Shown: positions 1-9,534, counted from the stretch's first letter. The stretch is 34,513 nt of DNA from Oscillospiraceae bacterium (GCA_029012165.1 JAQXLO010000075.1:1-34513); one strand, 5' to 3'. A program made the numbers and translations. Notes: generated by a model from the sequence alone, not told the origin.

Positions 1-1
1 G

Positions 2-739
2 CAGCTGGTGGCGGCGGGCTACAAGGAGATCACGCTTCTCGGGCAGAACGTCAACTCCTACAGTGGCAGTGTCAACTTCGCCGGACTTCTGCGGCAGATC
101 AACGCCATTCCCGGCGATTTTCTTGTCCGCTTCATGACGTCCCATCCCAAGGACTGCACCCGGGAGCTGATCGACACCATTGCCCAGTGTGAAAAGGTGG
201 AGCGGCATCTGCATCTTCCGTTCCAGAGCGGCAACGACCGTATTCTGCACGAAATGAACCGCCGCTACGATCGAGAGAAATACCTCTCGCTTGTCCGCTA
301 CGCCAAGGAGCGTATCCCCGACATTCAGTTTACCAGCGACGTCATCGTCGGCTTCCCCGGGGAGACGGCAGAGGAGTTTGAGGACACCCTGTCCTTGGCG
401 CAGGAAGTGGGCTTTTCCTCCCTGTTTTTGTTCATCTTCTCTCCCCGTGAGGGCACAAAGGCGGCGCAGATGCCGGACGAAACACCCCGTGCGGAAAAGG
501 TTCTCCGTTTTCAGGCGCTGGAAAAATTGCAGGCGGAAAACTCTGCCCGCATCGCCGAATCCATGATCGGGCAGACGTTCCGTGTACTGGTCGAGAGCGA
601 GAACGGCGGCTTGCTGACCGGCAAGACCTCCACCGCCATGACGGCGGAATTCCCCGGAACAGCGGACAAAATCGGCACATTTGTCAACGTGCGCATCACC
701 CGGCGCACCGGCTGGACGATTCAAGGAGAGATACAATGA
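2..739 (+). CDS. miaB: tRNA-2-methylthio-N6-dimethylallyladenosine synthase MiaB, C-terminal part (5' end outside window)
   Basis: MiaB is a radical SAM enzyme that adds a methylthio group to i6A37 of tRNAs reading U-starting codons. The visible part is the second half of the radical SAM barrel, with GQNVNSY near the start, LHLPFQSGND and DVIVGFPGET, followed by a TRAM RNA-binding domain in the last 65 or so residues. The N-terminal UPF0004 domain and the CxxxCxxC cluster motif lie upstream of the window, so this is a partial gene by truncation and not a broken one. Its stop overlaps the next start as ATGA. The substrate-making enzyme MiaA is encoded about 6 kb downstream in the same gene run. 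RimO and MtaB are relatives, but the motif wording and the neighbouring mutS/mutL favour MiaB. Confidence 0.93.
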   Translation, partial: QLVAAGYKEITLLGQNVNSYSGSVNFAGLLRQINAIPGDFLVRFMTSHPKDCTRELIDTIAQCEKVERHLHLPFQSGNDRILHEMNRRYDREKYLSLVRYAKERIPDIQFTSDVIVGFPGETAEEFEDTLSLAQEVGFSSLFLFIFSPREGTKAAQMPDETPRAEKVLRFQALEKLQAENSARIAESMIGQTFRVLVESENGGLLTGKTSTAMTAEFPGTADKIGTFVNVRITRRTGWTIQGEIQ

Positions 740-1545
740 GACAGTTGGGCATCAGCATTACCTGCGGCGATACGCCGTGGCACGAGCAGATGGACCGGAT
801 TGCGCAAGCCGGCTTTGACTGTACTTTTTTTGACTGGAACAAGGACGGCGATACGGACAAATGGGCGCAATACGCCCGCAGAAAAGGGCTTGCGGTGGAT
901 TCCCTGCACGCACCCTTCGATCACATCAATTCCTTTTGGGAGGATACGGCACAGGGAGAGGCGTACTATGCGCTGATGCTGCGCATTATCGACGACTGCG
1001 ACCGGGCAGATATCCGCAAGCTGGTCATGCATACCACCGTCGGCAACCATCCCCCCGCAACGTGCGAGATCGGATTTGTTCGGTACCGAAATATGTGCGA
1101 ATATGCGGCGAAAAAGGGCGTACACATCTGCTTTGAAAATCTGGAGCCGTTTCCGCATCTGCATGAGATCATGCGTGCCGTGGACGATCCCTTTCACGGT
1201 TTTTGCTGGGACTGCGGACACAACCTTTGCTACACGCCCCATGTGGACATGATGGCGCTGTACGGCGATCGGCTGATGTGCCTGCACCTGCACGACAATT
1301 ACGGCGTGACGCAGCCGGGCAACATCGACTACCGGGACGATCTGCATATGCTGCCCTTTGACGGCGTGCTGGACTGGAGCTGGGTCGCCGAAAAGATTGC
1401 CCGCAGCGGCTATGAGGGACCGCTCACGTTTGAGTATTCCTCCCGCACCGTCCGCCGCCACGGGGATCGCCCCTATGGAGAATTTTTGCAAACCGCCATG
1501 GAAAGAGCCGTTAAGCTTCGCGACATGGTCGAAAATATCAAATAA
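736..1545 (+). CDS. sugar phosphate isomerase/epimerase-like TIM-barrel protein
   Basis: This 269-residue protein has the xylose-isomerase-like (AP endonuclease 2) TIM-barrel pattern. It shows HTTVGNH, a glutamate strand CFENLEPFP, WDCGHN, LHLHDNYG and a final TFEYSS strand. The Glu, Asp, His and Glu residues in these motifs are the usual divalent-metal ligands of the fold. Family members isomerise or epimerise sugars or sugar phosphates, or cleave abasic DNA, and the substrate cannot be read from sequence. The start ATG overlaps the miaB stop (ATGA), so the two are translationally coupled. Length is normal for the family. A DNA-repair role (Nfo-like) is a weaker alternative suggested by the nearby mutSL genes, but the motifs resemble the sugar-isomerase branch more. 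Confidence 0.8.
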   Translation: MRQLGISITCGDTPWHEQMDRIAQAGFDCTFFDWNKDGDTDKWAQYARRKGLAVDSLHAPFDHINSFWEDTAQGEAYYALMLRIIDDCDRADIRKLVMHTTVGNHPPATCEIGFVRYRNMCEYAAKKGVHICFENLEPFPHLHEIMRAVDDPFHGFCWDCGHNLCYTPHVDMMALYGDRLMCLHLHDNYGVTQPGNIDYRDDLHMLPFDGVLDWSWVAEKIARSGYEGPLTFEYSSRTVRRHGDRPYGEFLQTAMERAVKLRDMVENIK

Positions 1546-1565
1546 TTTTTAAGGAGACAAAACAC

Positions 1566-1973
1566 ATGGATCTGATTCAAATGACAAGAGAACTGGGCGC
1601 CGCCATCCAGCAGGATGCACGCTACCTCAAGTTTATGCAGGCGCACGAAGCCAACGAAAAGGACAATGCACTCAATGAGCTGATCGGCAAAATTCAGCTT
1701 GTCCACATGAACTATAACCACGAGGCGGCCAAGGAGGACAAGGACGAGGAAAAGCTGAAAGCCTACGACGCCGAGTTCAACACGCTGTACAACGAAGTGA
1801 TGTGCAATCCCAATATGCGCCGCTACGAAAAGGCACGGGATGAAGTGGACGAGCTGATGAAGGAGATCACCGGCATCCTGACGCTGTGCGTGCGGGGCGA
1901 GGATCCCATGACCTGCGACCCCAACGCCGGTTCCTGCGGCGGGGACTGCGGTTCCTGCGGCGGCTGTCACTGA
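1566..1973 (+). CDS. YlbF/YmcA (Ric-type) family protein with cysteine-rich C-terminal tail
   Basis: The protein has 135 residues. Residues 1-110 are helical and charged, in the pattern of the YlbF/YmcA family. In Bacillus, YmcA (RicA), YlbF (RicF) and YaaT (RicT) form a complex that carries [4Fe-4S] clusters and affects mRNA maturation, competence and sporulation. The position between miaB and mutS matches that of ymcA/ricA in Bacillus. The last 20 residues hold five cysteines (C117, C124, C128, C131, C134) in a Gly-rich setting and end in GGCH, which could bind a metal or Fe-S cluster. C80 and C108 are additional. The start is an ATG preceded by AAGGAGA at good spacing. The family call is from fold pattern and synteny, and the cluster-binding role is inferred. 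Confidence 0.78.
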   Translation: MDLIQMTRELGAAIQQDARYLKFMQAHEANEKDNALNELIGKIQLVHMNYNHEAAKEDKDEEKLKAYDAEFNTLYNEVMCNPNMRRYEKARDEVDELMKEITGILTLCVRGEDPMTCDPNAGSCGGDCGSCGGCH

Positions 1974-2032
1974 GCTGCCGAACGCCTTGCAGGCGTATGT
2001 ATTGAAAGACAAGAACAGGAAGTGTATGACGT

Positions 2033-4645
2033 ATGGCGGAACTGACACCCATGATGCGCCAGTATTTCGAGATCAAGCAGGAATACAGCGACACCATCCT
2101 GATGTTCCGATTGGGCGACTTTTACGAGATGTTCTTTGAGGATGCGAAGATTGCATCCCGGGAACTGGAGCTGGTTTTGACCGGTCGGGACTGCGGGCAG
2201 GAGGAGCGTGCGCCCATGTGCGGCGTGCCGTTTCACAGCGTGGATTCCTACATCGCCCGTTTGGTGCAGCACGGCCACAAGGTCGCCATCTGCGAGCAGA
2301 CCGAGGATCCGTCTCTGGCGAAGGGATTGGTGCGCCGTGAGGTCATTCGGGTCATCACGCCCGGCACGGTCATCGAAAGCAGTATGCTCGACGAGTCCCG
2401 CAACAACTTCCTCGGCTGTATTGTGCAGGGGGAACAGGGTGTGGGCGTCTGCTTTACGGATGTGTCCACCGGTGCGGTGCATTTGGCGCAGCTGTGCGGC
2501 AAAAATGTTGAGGCAAAGGTCATCAACGAGCTGTGCCGCTTTTCGCCGACGGAGGTTTTGCTCTGCCCCCGTGCACGCACGATGGCGGAAGTGGTGGCGT
2601 TTGTTCGGGACCGAATCAATGCCTCTGTAGAAACGCCGGATGCGTCCGAATTTGCGCCGTCCGTCTGCGCCGAGGAGGTGTACCGGCACTTTGGCGTTTC
2701 GTCTGCGGCGGAATTGGGGATCGAGGGGGACGAGGCGCTGTGCGCTTTGGGCGAATCCCTTCGGTACCTGAAGGAAGTGCAGAAGTCGGAGCTTCAAAAT
2801 ATCCGCACCGTCGATTTTTACAGCGACGCACGGTTTATGAAAATTGACGCATCCTCCAGACGAAATCTGGAGTTGACGGAAACCATGCGCACCCGGGAAA
2901 AACGGGGCACCCTGCTTTGGGTGCTGGACAAGACCCGTACCCCCATGGGCAAGCGGCTGATCCGCAGCTGGCTCGAACAGCCGCTGGTCAGCATTCCCCG
3001 CATCACCAAGCGGCAAGGCGCAGTGGGGGAACTGTGCCGGGAGAATATCCTGCGCAGGGAACTGCGTGAAGCGCTGACGGACATCGGCGACATGGAGCGT
3101 GTGATGGCACGGGTCGTCTACGGTACCGCCAATGCCAAGGAGCTCAAAGCCCTTGAGCAGATGACCCGCAAGCTGCCTGCACTGAAAGAGTCGCTGGCAG
3201 GGTGCCAATCGTCCATGCTGTGCGACATCTACACGCAGATGGACGCCCTGACGGATGTGACGGAATGGATCGCCGAGTCCATTGTGGAGGATCCGCCCTT
3301 TTCCGTCCGGGAGGGCGGCATGATCTGCGACGGTTTCAACGAGGAGCTGGACGGCCTGCGTGCCATTGTCCACGACAACAAGGGATTCATTGCGTCCATC
3401 CAGCAGACCGAGCAGGAAAAAACCGGCATCAAGAAACTGAAGATCGGCTATAACCGGGTGTTCGGCTACTACATCGAGGTGTCCAATTCCTTCAAGGAGC
3501 TGGTGCCCGATACCTATATCCGCAAGCAGACCCTGGCCAACTGTGAGCGCTACATCACCGAGGAGCTGAAAGCGCTGGAAGCCAAGGTGCTCAGTGCGCA
3601 GGAGCGCATCACCGGTCTGGAATATGAGATCTTTTCCGCCGTGCGCAACCGCATCGCCGAACAGCTTGCCCGCATCCAGAAAACGGCGTCGGCTGTGGCG
3701 GTGCTGGACACGCTCTGTTCCCTTGCGCAGGTGGCGCAGGATAATAACTATGTCTGCCCCGAAATCACGAACGACCGCACGCTGGTGATTCGGGAGGGAC
3801 GTCACCCCGTGGTGGAGAAGATGCTGGGCAGTACGCCCTTTGTTCCCAACGATACCTTGCTCAACTGCGGCGACGACCGCTGTGCCATCATCACGGGACC
3901 CAATATGGCGGGTAAATCCACCTATATGCGTCAGGTTGCACTGATTACGCTGATGGCGCAGACGGGCAGCTTTGTGCCCGCCGCATCGGCGACCGTCGGT
4001 ATCTGCGACAGCATCTTTACCCGTGTGGGGGCATCGGACGATCTGGCGTCGGGACAGTCCACCTTTATGGTGGAGATGAGCGAGGTGGCGTCCATTCTCA
4101 AAAATGCCACGGCGGACAGCCTGATCATTTTCGATGAAATCGGCAGAGGTACCTCCACCTTTGACGGCATGAGCATTGCCAGAGCGGTACTGGAATATGC
4201 CGCCGACTCCAAAAAGTTAGGTGCCAAAACATTATTTGCGACCCACTACCATGAGCTGACCGAGCTGGAGGAAACCGTGCCCGGTGTGCGCAATTACAAT
4301 ATTGCCGTCAAAAAGCGGGGCGACGATATCACCTTCCTGCGGCGAATCGTGCGTGGTGGTGCGGATGGCAGCTACGGCATCGAGGTGGCGAAGCTTGCCG
4401 GCGTGCCCAATCCGGTCGTACAGCGTGCGAAGGAAATCTTGAAAGAATTGGAAGAAAAGGGATATACCATCCCCGTACCGACAAATACTTCGGTGCCGAA
4501 GGAACCACAGGCGCAGATGACCTTCGGCGGCGGAGAAGAGAGCGAGATCGTCGGCAGACTGCGGGCGTTGGACGTGAACACCCTGACGCCCATCGAGGCG
4601 CTGACGGAACTGTTCACGTTGTCGGCGCAGGCAAAAAACATATAA
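2033..4645 (+). CDS. mutS: DNA mismatch repair protein MutS
   Basis: MutS is the mismatch-recognition ATPase of DNA repair. The 870-residue length is normal for MutS1. The mismatch-binding motif GDFYEMF is at residues 28-34, with the intercalating Phe30 and partner Glu32. The connector, lever and clamp domains fill the middle. The ATPase domain has Walker A GPNMAGKST near residue 622 and Walker B with the ABC-type signature FDEIGRGTSTFDG near 700, then ATHYHELTEL. The C-terminal tail is short and variable. The ATG at 2033 is preceded by AGGAAG. MutL follows 28 bases later, so the two probably share a transcript. Confidence 0.98.
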   Translation: MAELTPMMRQYFEIKQEYSDTILMFRLGDFYEMFFEDAKIASRELELVLTGRDCGQEERAPMCGVPFHSVDSYIARLVQHGHKVAICEQTEDPSLAKGLVRREVIRVITPGTVIESSMLDESRNNFLGCIVQGEQGVGVCFTDVSTGAVHLAQLCGKNVEAKVINELCRFSPTEVLLCPRARTMAEVVAFVRDRINASVETPDASEFAPSVCAEEVYRHFGVSSAAELGIEGDEALCALGESLRYLKEVQKSELQNIRTVDFYSDARFMKIDASSRRNLELTETMRTREKRGTLLWVLDKTRTPMGKRLIRSWLEQPLVSIPRITKRQGAVGELCRENILRRELREALTDIGDMERVMARVVYGTANAKELKALEQMTRKLPALKESLAGCQSSMLCDIYTQMDALTDVTEWIAESIVEDPPFSVREGGMICDGFNEELDGLRAIVHDNKGFIASIQQTEQEKTGIKKLKIGYNRVFGYYIEVSNSFKELVPDTYIRKQTLANCERYITEELKALEAKVLSAQERITGLEYEIFSAVRNRIAEQLARIQKTASAVAVLDTLCSLAQVAQDNNYVCPEITNDRTLVIREGRHPVVEKMLGSTPFVPNDTLLNCGDDRCAIITGPNMAGKSTYMRQVALITLMAQTGSFVPAASATVGICDSIFTRVGASDDLASGQSTFMVEMSEVASILKNATADSLIIFDEIGRGTSTFDGMSIARAVLEYAADSKKLGAKTLFATHYHELTELEETVPGVRNYNIAVKKRGDDITFLRRIVRGGADGSYGIEVAKLAGVPNPVVQRAKEILKELEEKGYTIPVPTNTSVPKEPQAQMTFGGGEESEIVGRLRALDVNTLTPIEALTELFTLSAQAKNI

Positions 4646-4673
4646 GACAGTAAAAAGGAAAGCAGGTGATTTT

Positions 4674-6596
4674 GTGCCCAAGATCCTACGATTGCCCAAA
4701 TCGCTGGCGGATCTCATTGCCGCCGGTGAGGTGGTGGAGCGTCCCGCCTCCGTGGTCAAGGAACTGCTGGAAAACAGCATAGACGCCGGGGCAAGCAAGA
4801 TCACGGTCGAGATCAACCACGGCGGTGTGCGGTACATTCGGGTGACCGATGACGGCTGCGGCATTGCACGGGAGGACATTCGCAACGCCTTCGTCAGCCA
4901 TGCGACCAGCAAGATCACATCCCGGGACGATCTGAGCGCCATTGCGACCTTGGGTTTCCGTGGCGAAGCGCTGGCTTCGGCGGCGGCGGTGGCTCGGGTA
5001 GAGATCCTGACCCGCACGGCACAGGAAACGGTCGGCACACGGTACTGCATCGAGGGCGGGGAGGAAATTCTGCTCGACGACGCAGGCTGTCCCCAAGGAA
5101 CGACACTCATCGTGCGTGATTTGTTTTATAATACACCTGCCCGTATGAAATTTCTCAAAAAAGACGTGACGGAAGCGAATGCGGTGGCTGGCGTTGTGGA
5201 CAGGATCGCCCTGTCGCACCCGCAGGTGAGCATCCGTTTTATCCGGGAGGAGAAGGAAACGCTCTGCACCCCCGGAGACGGGAAGCTGGACAGTGCCATT
5301 TATGCCGTGTTCGGCAGGGATTTTCTGTCGGGGCTGATCCCGGTGGACTACACCTGCGACGGAATCCGGGTAAACGGCTACACCTCCAAACCCATTGCCG
5401 CCCGCCAAAGCCGCAGTATGCAGTTCTTTTTCCTCAACGGGCGGTACATCAAAACGGGTACAGGCGCCGCCGCCCTGTCGGAGGGCTACAAGCACGCTGT
5501 GATGACGGGGAAATTTCCCGCCTGCGTTTTAAAAATTACGGTACCGAACAATATGGTGGACGTCAACGTGCATCCTGCCAAGATCGAGGTGCGGTTCGCC
5601 AACGAAAAGCCCATCTTTAACGCCATATACTACGGGGTAAAAAATGCGTTGGAGGGCGACCATTCCAAAGCACACCCTGCGCTGCGGCAAAATTCCGCCT
5701 CCGCCATTCGGAATTTCTACAGCATGGTGGGCGAGGAAAAGCCGAAGCAGGTCGCATTCCGGGAATTGCCGAAAAAGCAGGCGGATTTCTTTGTCCACGC
5801 AAAAGCACCGGGTTCTCCTACACCGGAAAATCCTTCGATACCGAAAGAACTGCCGAAGCAGGAACTGCGATTTGCTTCTCCCGTGGAGAAACCCGCCAAT
5901 AAAGAGGACTATTCTTTCTTGGCGGAGAAGAAAACGCAGACGCCGAGCGTGCAGGAAACGGTTGCTTCGCCGCCGGAAACAACGGTGCCGAACATTTCGG
6001 AAACGGAAGAATCCGCTTCTCCCGAAATACCCGAATTTCGGGTGATCGGTGAAGCGTTCAATACCTATATATTCGTGGAAACAGACAACAAAATCTGGAT
6101 CATCGACAAGCACGCCGCCCATGAGCGCATCCTGTATGAGCAGCTCAAAGCCGGCGGGGAGGGCAAAGCGTCCCAGCTTTTGCTTGCCCCCGTGACGGTC
6201 ACGCTGCGCAAGGAGGAGTATTCCGCCGTTTTGGAGAATGCGTCGTTGCTGGCGGACAGCGGCTTTGCCGTTGCGGACTTCGGCACCGGCACGGTGGCGG
6301 TGACGGAGTGCCCGATCCTCTTGGATGCTGCCGATGCCGCCGCCGCCATTGAGGAGTTTGCCGCTTATCTGTGCAAAGCAAAACAAGAGCTAATATCCGA
6401 AAAGATGGACTGGATCTACCACAACACCGCCTGCCGTGCCGCCATCAAAGCCGGGGATTTCACCTCGGATTATGAGCGGCAGAAGTTCGCGGAAAAGCTG
6501 CTGTCTATGCCGGACATCCGCTCCTGCCCCCACGGCAGACCTGTGATGATCGAGATGACCCGCAGAGAAATGGAGAAAAGCTTTGGACGTGTGTGA
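4674..6596 (+). CDS. mutL: DNA mismatch repair endonuclease MutL
   Basis: MutL couples MutS mismatch recognition to strand removal. The N-terminal GHKL ATPase is clear: ELLENSIDAG (residues 30-39), DDGCGI and FRGEALAS. A Pro/Glu-rich linker at about residues 340-450 precedes the dimerisation domain. That domain carries DKHAAHERILYE near residue 477, a variant of the DQHA(x)2E(x)4E metal site found in MutL proteins that nick DNA themselves. ACRAAIKAGD and CPHGRP also match endonuclease-type MutL. This fits an organism that uses no MutH, as is typical of Firmicutes. Translation starts at GTG, with AAAGGAAAGCAGG upstream. The 3' end overlaps miaA by 14 bases. Confidence 0.97.
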   Translation: MPKILRLPKSLADLIAAGEVVERPASVVKELLENSIDAGASKITVEINHGGVRYIRVTDDGCGIAREDIRNAFVSHATSKITSRDDLSAIATLGFRGEALASAAAVARVEILTRTAQETVGTRYCIEGGEEILLDDAGCPQGTTLIVRDLFYNTPARMKFLKKDVTEANAVAGVVDRIALSHPQVSIRFIREEKETLCTPGDGKLDSAIYAVFGRDFLSGLIPVDYTCDGIRVNGYTSKPIAARQSRSMQFFFLNGRYIKTGTGAAALSEGYKHAVMTGKFPACVLKITVPNNMVDVNVHPAKIEVRFANEKPIFNAIYYGVKNALEGDHSKAHPALRQNSASAIRNFYSMVGEEKPKQVAFRELPKKQADFFVHAKAPGSPTPENPSIPKELPKQELRFASPVEKPANKEDYSFLAEKKTQTPSVQETVASPPETTVPNISETEESASPEIPEFRVIGEAFNTYIFVETDNKIWIIDKHAAHERILYEQLKAGGEGKASQLLLAPVTVTLRKEEYSAVLENASLLADSGFAVADFGTGTVAVTECPILLDAADAAAAIEEFAAYLCKAKQELISEKMDWIYHNTACRAAIKAGDFTSDYERQKFAEKLLSMPDIRSCPHGRPVMIEMTRREMEKSFGRV

Positions 6597-7524
6597 ACAG
6601 ATTCCCGTGCTGGCGGTAACCGGTCCGACTGCCTCCGGCAAGACCGCCCTTGCGGTGCGGCTGGCGCAGGCGATGGACGGGGAAGTGGTTTCTGCGGATT
6701 CCATGCAGATCTATACGGGCCTGCGGATTTCCACGGCAAAGCCGACTGCCGAGGAAATGCAGGGGGTACCGCACCATTTGCTGGATTTTTTGCCGCCCGA
6801 TACGCCATTCAGCGTGGCGGACTACTGCGATAGGGCGAAGGCGTGTATTGCCGCCATTCATGCGCACGGCAAACTGCCCATTCTCTGCGGCGGGACAGGC
6901 TTGTATATCCGGTCCCTTTTGGACAATATCGACTTTTCCGGCAGCGGTGCCGACCCGGATTTCCGCAAACAGATGCAGACCCTTGCCGATACACAGGGTA
7001 CCGAAGCAGTTTGGCGCCTTTTGTGGGAGGCGGATCCGGAGGGTGCCGAAACATTGCACCCCAACAACCTCGGCAGAGTGATCCGTGCGCTGGAATTGCA
7101 CAGGGAAACGGGGCAGACCATGGCGCAGCAGCGCCGCAATTCCCGCAAAAATCCGACACCGTACAACAGCTGCCTGCTCTGCCTGGATTTTCGGGACAGG
7201 CAAAAGCTGTATGACCGCATCGATCGGCGTGTGGATATCATGATGCAAAACGGGCTTTTGGACGAGGCACGAGACTTTTATGAAAAATATTCCGGTACCG
7301 AAGGAACGGCACGGCAGGCCATTGGCTGCAAGGAATTCATTCCCTATTTCGCAGGGGAGCGCACCTTGGATGAGGCTGTGGCGTGCGTCAAGCAGGAGAC
7401 ACGCCGCTATGCCAAGCGCCAGCTGACGTGGTTTCGCCGGATGGACAATATGCATTTTATTTATGTGGACGACACGGCGGATGTTTTTGCATCCGCCATG
7501 GCGATCGCAGACGGGTGGAGGTGA
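6583..7524 (+). CDS. miaA: tRNA dimethylallyltransferase MiaA
   Basis: MiaA transfers the dimethylallyl group from DMAPP to A37 of tRNA, making the substrate that MiaB then thiomethylates. The 313-residue protein shows the P-loop GPTASGKT at residues 14-21, the DSMQIYTG substrate motif and GGTGLYIRSLL, with the TRRYAKRQLTWFRR RNA-binding helix near the C-terminus. Length is normal. The start is a TTG inside the end of mutL, giving a 14-base overlap. GGAGAAAAG just upstream serves as the ribosome site. The gene ends in GTGA, within the leader of the next gene. Confidence 0.96.
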   Translation: MDVCEQIPVLAVTGPTASGKTALAVRLAQAMDGEVVSADSMQIYTGLRISTAKPTAEEMQGVPHHLLDFLPPDTPFSVADYCDRAKACIAAIHAHGKLPILCGGTGLYIRSLLDNIDFSGSGADPDFRKQMQTLADTQGTEAVWRLLWEADPEGAETLHPNNLGRVIRALELHRETGQTMAQQRRNSRKNPTPYNSCLLCLDFRDRQKLYDRIDRRVDIMMQNGLLDEARDFYEKYSGTEGTARQAIGCKEFIPYFAGERTLDEAVACVKQETRRYAKRQLTWFRRMDNMHFIYVDDTADVFASAMAIADGWR

Positions 7525-7529
7525 ACGCC

Positions 7530-8834
7530 TTGAAAGGACAAAAGAAACGTCCCGTGAAAGCACGGACGGAATGGCGTGTGCGGCGGATCATGATTATCGC
7601 ACTGATCGCCGTGCTGGTCTGCGGCGGCATCTATGAAATCTACGCACTCAACCAGAATCCCATCCGTGTAGAGCCTGCGCTGGAGGAGACCGTGACCGAA
7701 AAGGTCGGGGCGAGCGCATTCATTTTCCGGGACGAGCAGTGCATCCACGCCGATCTGTCCGCATATTCCGTCCCCTTTGTGCAGGACGGCGACCGTGTGT
7801 CCGGCAACGGTGTGATCGCCGCAAATTTTTCGGATGCCGGCTCCGCCATGCGGTACGCACAGCTTCTGGAACTGCGGGAAGAATACGACCGCCTTTCTGC
7901 GCTGGCCACCGGCACGGAGTATTCTTCCGTGCGTGTCAGTGCGCTCATGGATGGTGCGTCGGACGGGCTGTGCGCTCTTTTGCAGCAGACGGATACGGGC
8001 AATATCGCCGAGGCTGAGGCGGCGGAGAATACCTTTTTGGAAAAGGAGACGGCGCTGGAGATCGCCGTGGATGAGGACGTGAACATTTCGGCGAAGCTCA
8101 GCGAGCTGTCCAAGGATATCCGGGCGCAGGAAGCGTCCGTGGGCAGCTACCAAACGGTCACGACCGGGCTGGACAGCAGCGGCTATTTCTTCAGCAAGAC
8201 CGACGGCTATGAGGACGTGATCCCCTATGCCGATGCCGGGTCGCTGACGGTTTCCACGCTGGAAGCGGCGCTGCAGACATTGCCCGTTTCCTCCACGGGC
8301 GGCAAGATCGTCAAGAGCTTTTCGTGGTATATTGCGGCGGTGGTCGATTCCCAGACGGCGGAAAAGCTGTCGCATATCAGAGGCAGTTTGCGCATCAACT
8401 TTCCCCAGGCCGGGCTTGGCGAGGTTCCCGTGACGGTCTACGCCATGCGTGCCGACGCTTCGGGAAAGTGTGCGGTGGTGTTCCGCTGTATTGAAAACAG
8501 CAGTGCGCTTTTGCAGCTGCGCAAGGAGGATATCGAGATTATTTTCGGCAAGACGACGGGCTACCGTGTGCCGCTCAGTGCGGTGCGCATCGTGACGAAG
8601 GAGACCGGCGAGGGCGACGATAAAACGCAGGAGCAGCTGCGGGGCGTGTATGTCCTGCGCGGCAACGTGGTGTCGTTCCGCAGGATCAACCCCGTCTATG
8701 CGGGCGAGGACTACATTCTGTCCGCCCCGTATTACAAGGAGGACGGCAGCAACGACAGCAGCTATCTCGGCTTGTACGAGGAGATCATTACGGAAGGGAA
8801 GGATTTGTATGCAGGAGCAGTCGTTTATCGCTGA
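7530..8834 (+). CDS. HlyD-family-like membrane-anchored protein of the division cluster
   Basis: The protein has 434 residues. After a short basic N-terminus (KGQKKRPVK) there is one membrane segment at about residues 20-42. The outer part begins with a barrel-like stretch containing VQDGDRVSGNGVIA, the lipoyl/biotinyl-like hairpin signature of HlyD/RND adaptor proteins. A coiled, Glu/Ala/Leu-rich section follows, then a beta-rich C-terminal part. TTG at 7530 is chosen because GGAGG ends 8 bases before it; the in-frame GTG at 7521 would overlap that GGAGG. No transporter gene is adjacent, and the next genes are yggS and sepF, so a role in envelope or division is more likely than drug efflux. 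The function is inferred only from family shape. Confidence 0.7.
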   Translation: MKGQKKRPVKARTEWRVRRIMIIALIAVLVCGGIYEIYALNQNPIRVEPALEETVTEKVGASAFIFRDEQCIHADLSAYSVPFVQDGDRVSGNGVIAANFSDAGSAMRYAQLLELREEYDRLSALATGTEYSSVRVSALMDGASDGLCALLQQTDTGNIAEAEAAENTFLEKETALEIAVDEDVNISAKLSELSKDIRAQEASVGSYQTVTTGLDSSGYFFSKTDGYEDVIPYADAGSLTVSTLEAALQTLPVSSTGGKIVKSFSWYIAAVVDSQTAEKLSHIRGSLRINFPQAGLGEVPVTVYAMRADASGKCAVVFRCIENSSALLQLRKEDIEIIFGKTTGYRVPLSAVRIVTKETGEGDDKTQEQLRGVYVLRGNVVSFRRINPVYAGEDYILSAPYYKEDGSNDSSYLGLYEEIITEGKDLYAGAVVYR

Positions 8835-9534
8835 GGGAAAAAAACGCGTGGAGGAAGCGTGGAAAGCTGTCTGCCACGATGTGCAGGAAGCGGCACTCAA
8901 AAGCGGTCGTGACCCGTCGGAGGTCTCCCTCATGGCGGTGACGAAAACGGTGGAGCCGGTGTATATCAACCACGCCATTTCCCTGGGCGCAGCGCTGATC
9001 GGCGAAAACAAGGTGCAGGAATTTCTTGGCAAAAAGCCGGAGCTGCAAGGCGCCTATACCGCCCATCTGATCGGGCATTTGCAGACCAACAAGGTGCGCC
9101 AGATCGTCGGGGAGGTGGCCATGATCCAGTCCGTGGACAGCGTGAAGCTGGCACGGGAGATCGGCCGATGCAGTGAAAAAAAGGGCATCGTGAGCGATAT
9201 TTTGCTGGAAGTGAACATCGGCAGGGACCCGGATAAGTTCGGCATTTTGCCCGAGGCGGCGGAGGAAACAGCGTGTGAAATCGCCGAAATTCCGGGCGTA
9301 CACATCTGCGGAATGATGACGGTACCGCCTTTTGATGCGGATTTGGAAAAAACACGCCGATTTTTTTCAAATATGCATCAACTGTTTATTGACATTGGGT
9401 CGAAAAACATACATAATATAAATATGTGTACCCTTTCGATGGGGATGTCCGGGGATTTCCGGGAAGCCATCGCAGAGGGAGCGACGCTTGTGCGTGTGGG
9501 ATCGGCGATCTTCGGCGCACGCAACTACCGCTGA
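8809..9534 (+). CDS. yggS: YggS family pyridoxal 5'-phosphate homeostasis protein
   Basis: This is a single-domain PLP-binding TIM-barrel protein (241 residues; YlmE in Bacillus, PLPBP in general) that buffers PLP and affects amino acid balance. The PLP lysine is K46 in LMAVTKTVEP. IGENKVQEF, HLIGHLQTNKV, SVDSVKLA, LLEVNIGRDPDKFG, GMMTVPP and the phosphate-binding end LSMGMSGDFREAI are all present. The ATG at 8809 has GAAGGGAAGG upstream and lies inside the end of the preceding gene. Placement directly before sepF is the common arrangement in Firmicutes and Actinobacteria. Confidence 0.95.
   Translation: MQEQSFIAEGKKRVEEAWKAVCHDVQEAALKSGRDPSEVSLMAVTKTVEPVYINHAISLGAALIGENKVQEFLGKKPELQGAYTAHLIGHLQTNKVRQIVGEVAMIQSVDSVKLAREIGRCSEKKGIVSDILLEVNIGRDPDKFGILPEAAEETACEIAEIPGVHICGMMTVPPFDADLEKTRRFFSNMHQLFIDIGSKNIHNINMCTLSMGMSGDFREAIAEGATLVRVGSAIFGARNYR

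Noticed and set aside
1967..3805. A 612-codon open frame on the - strand opposite mutS
   Set aside because: It is the antisense of a well-supported gene, is rich in His/Arg/Gln/Leu as expected from reading this GC-rich code backwards, and shows no motif.
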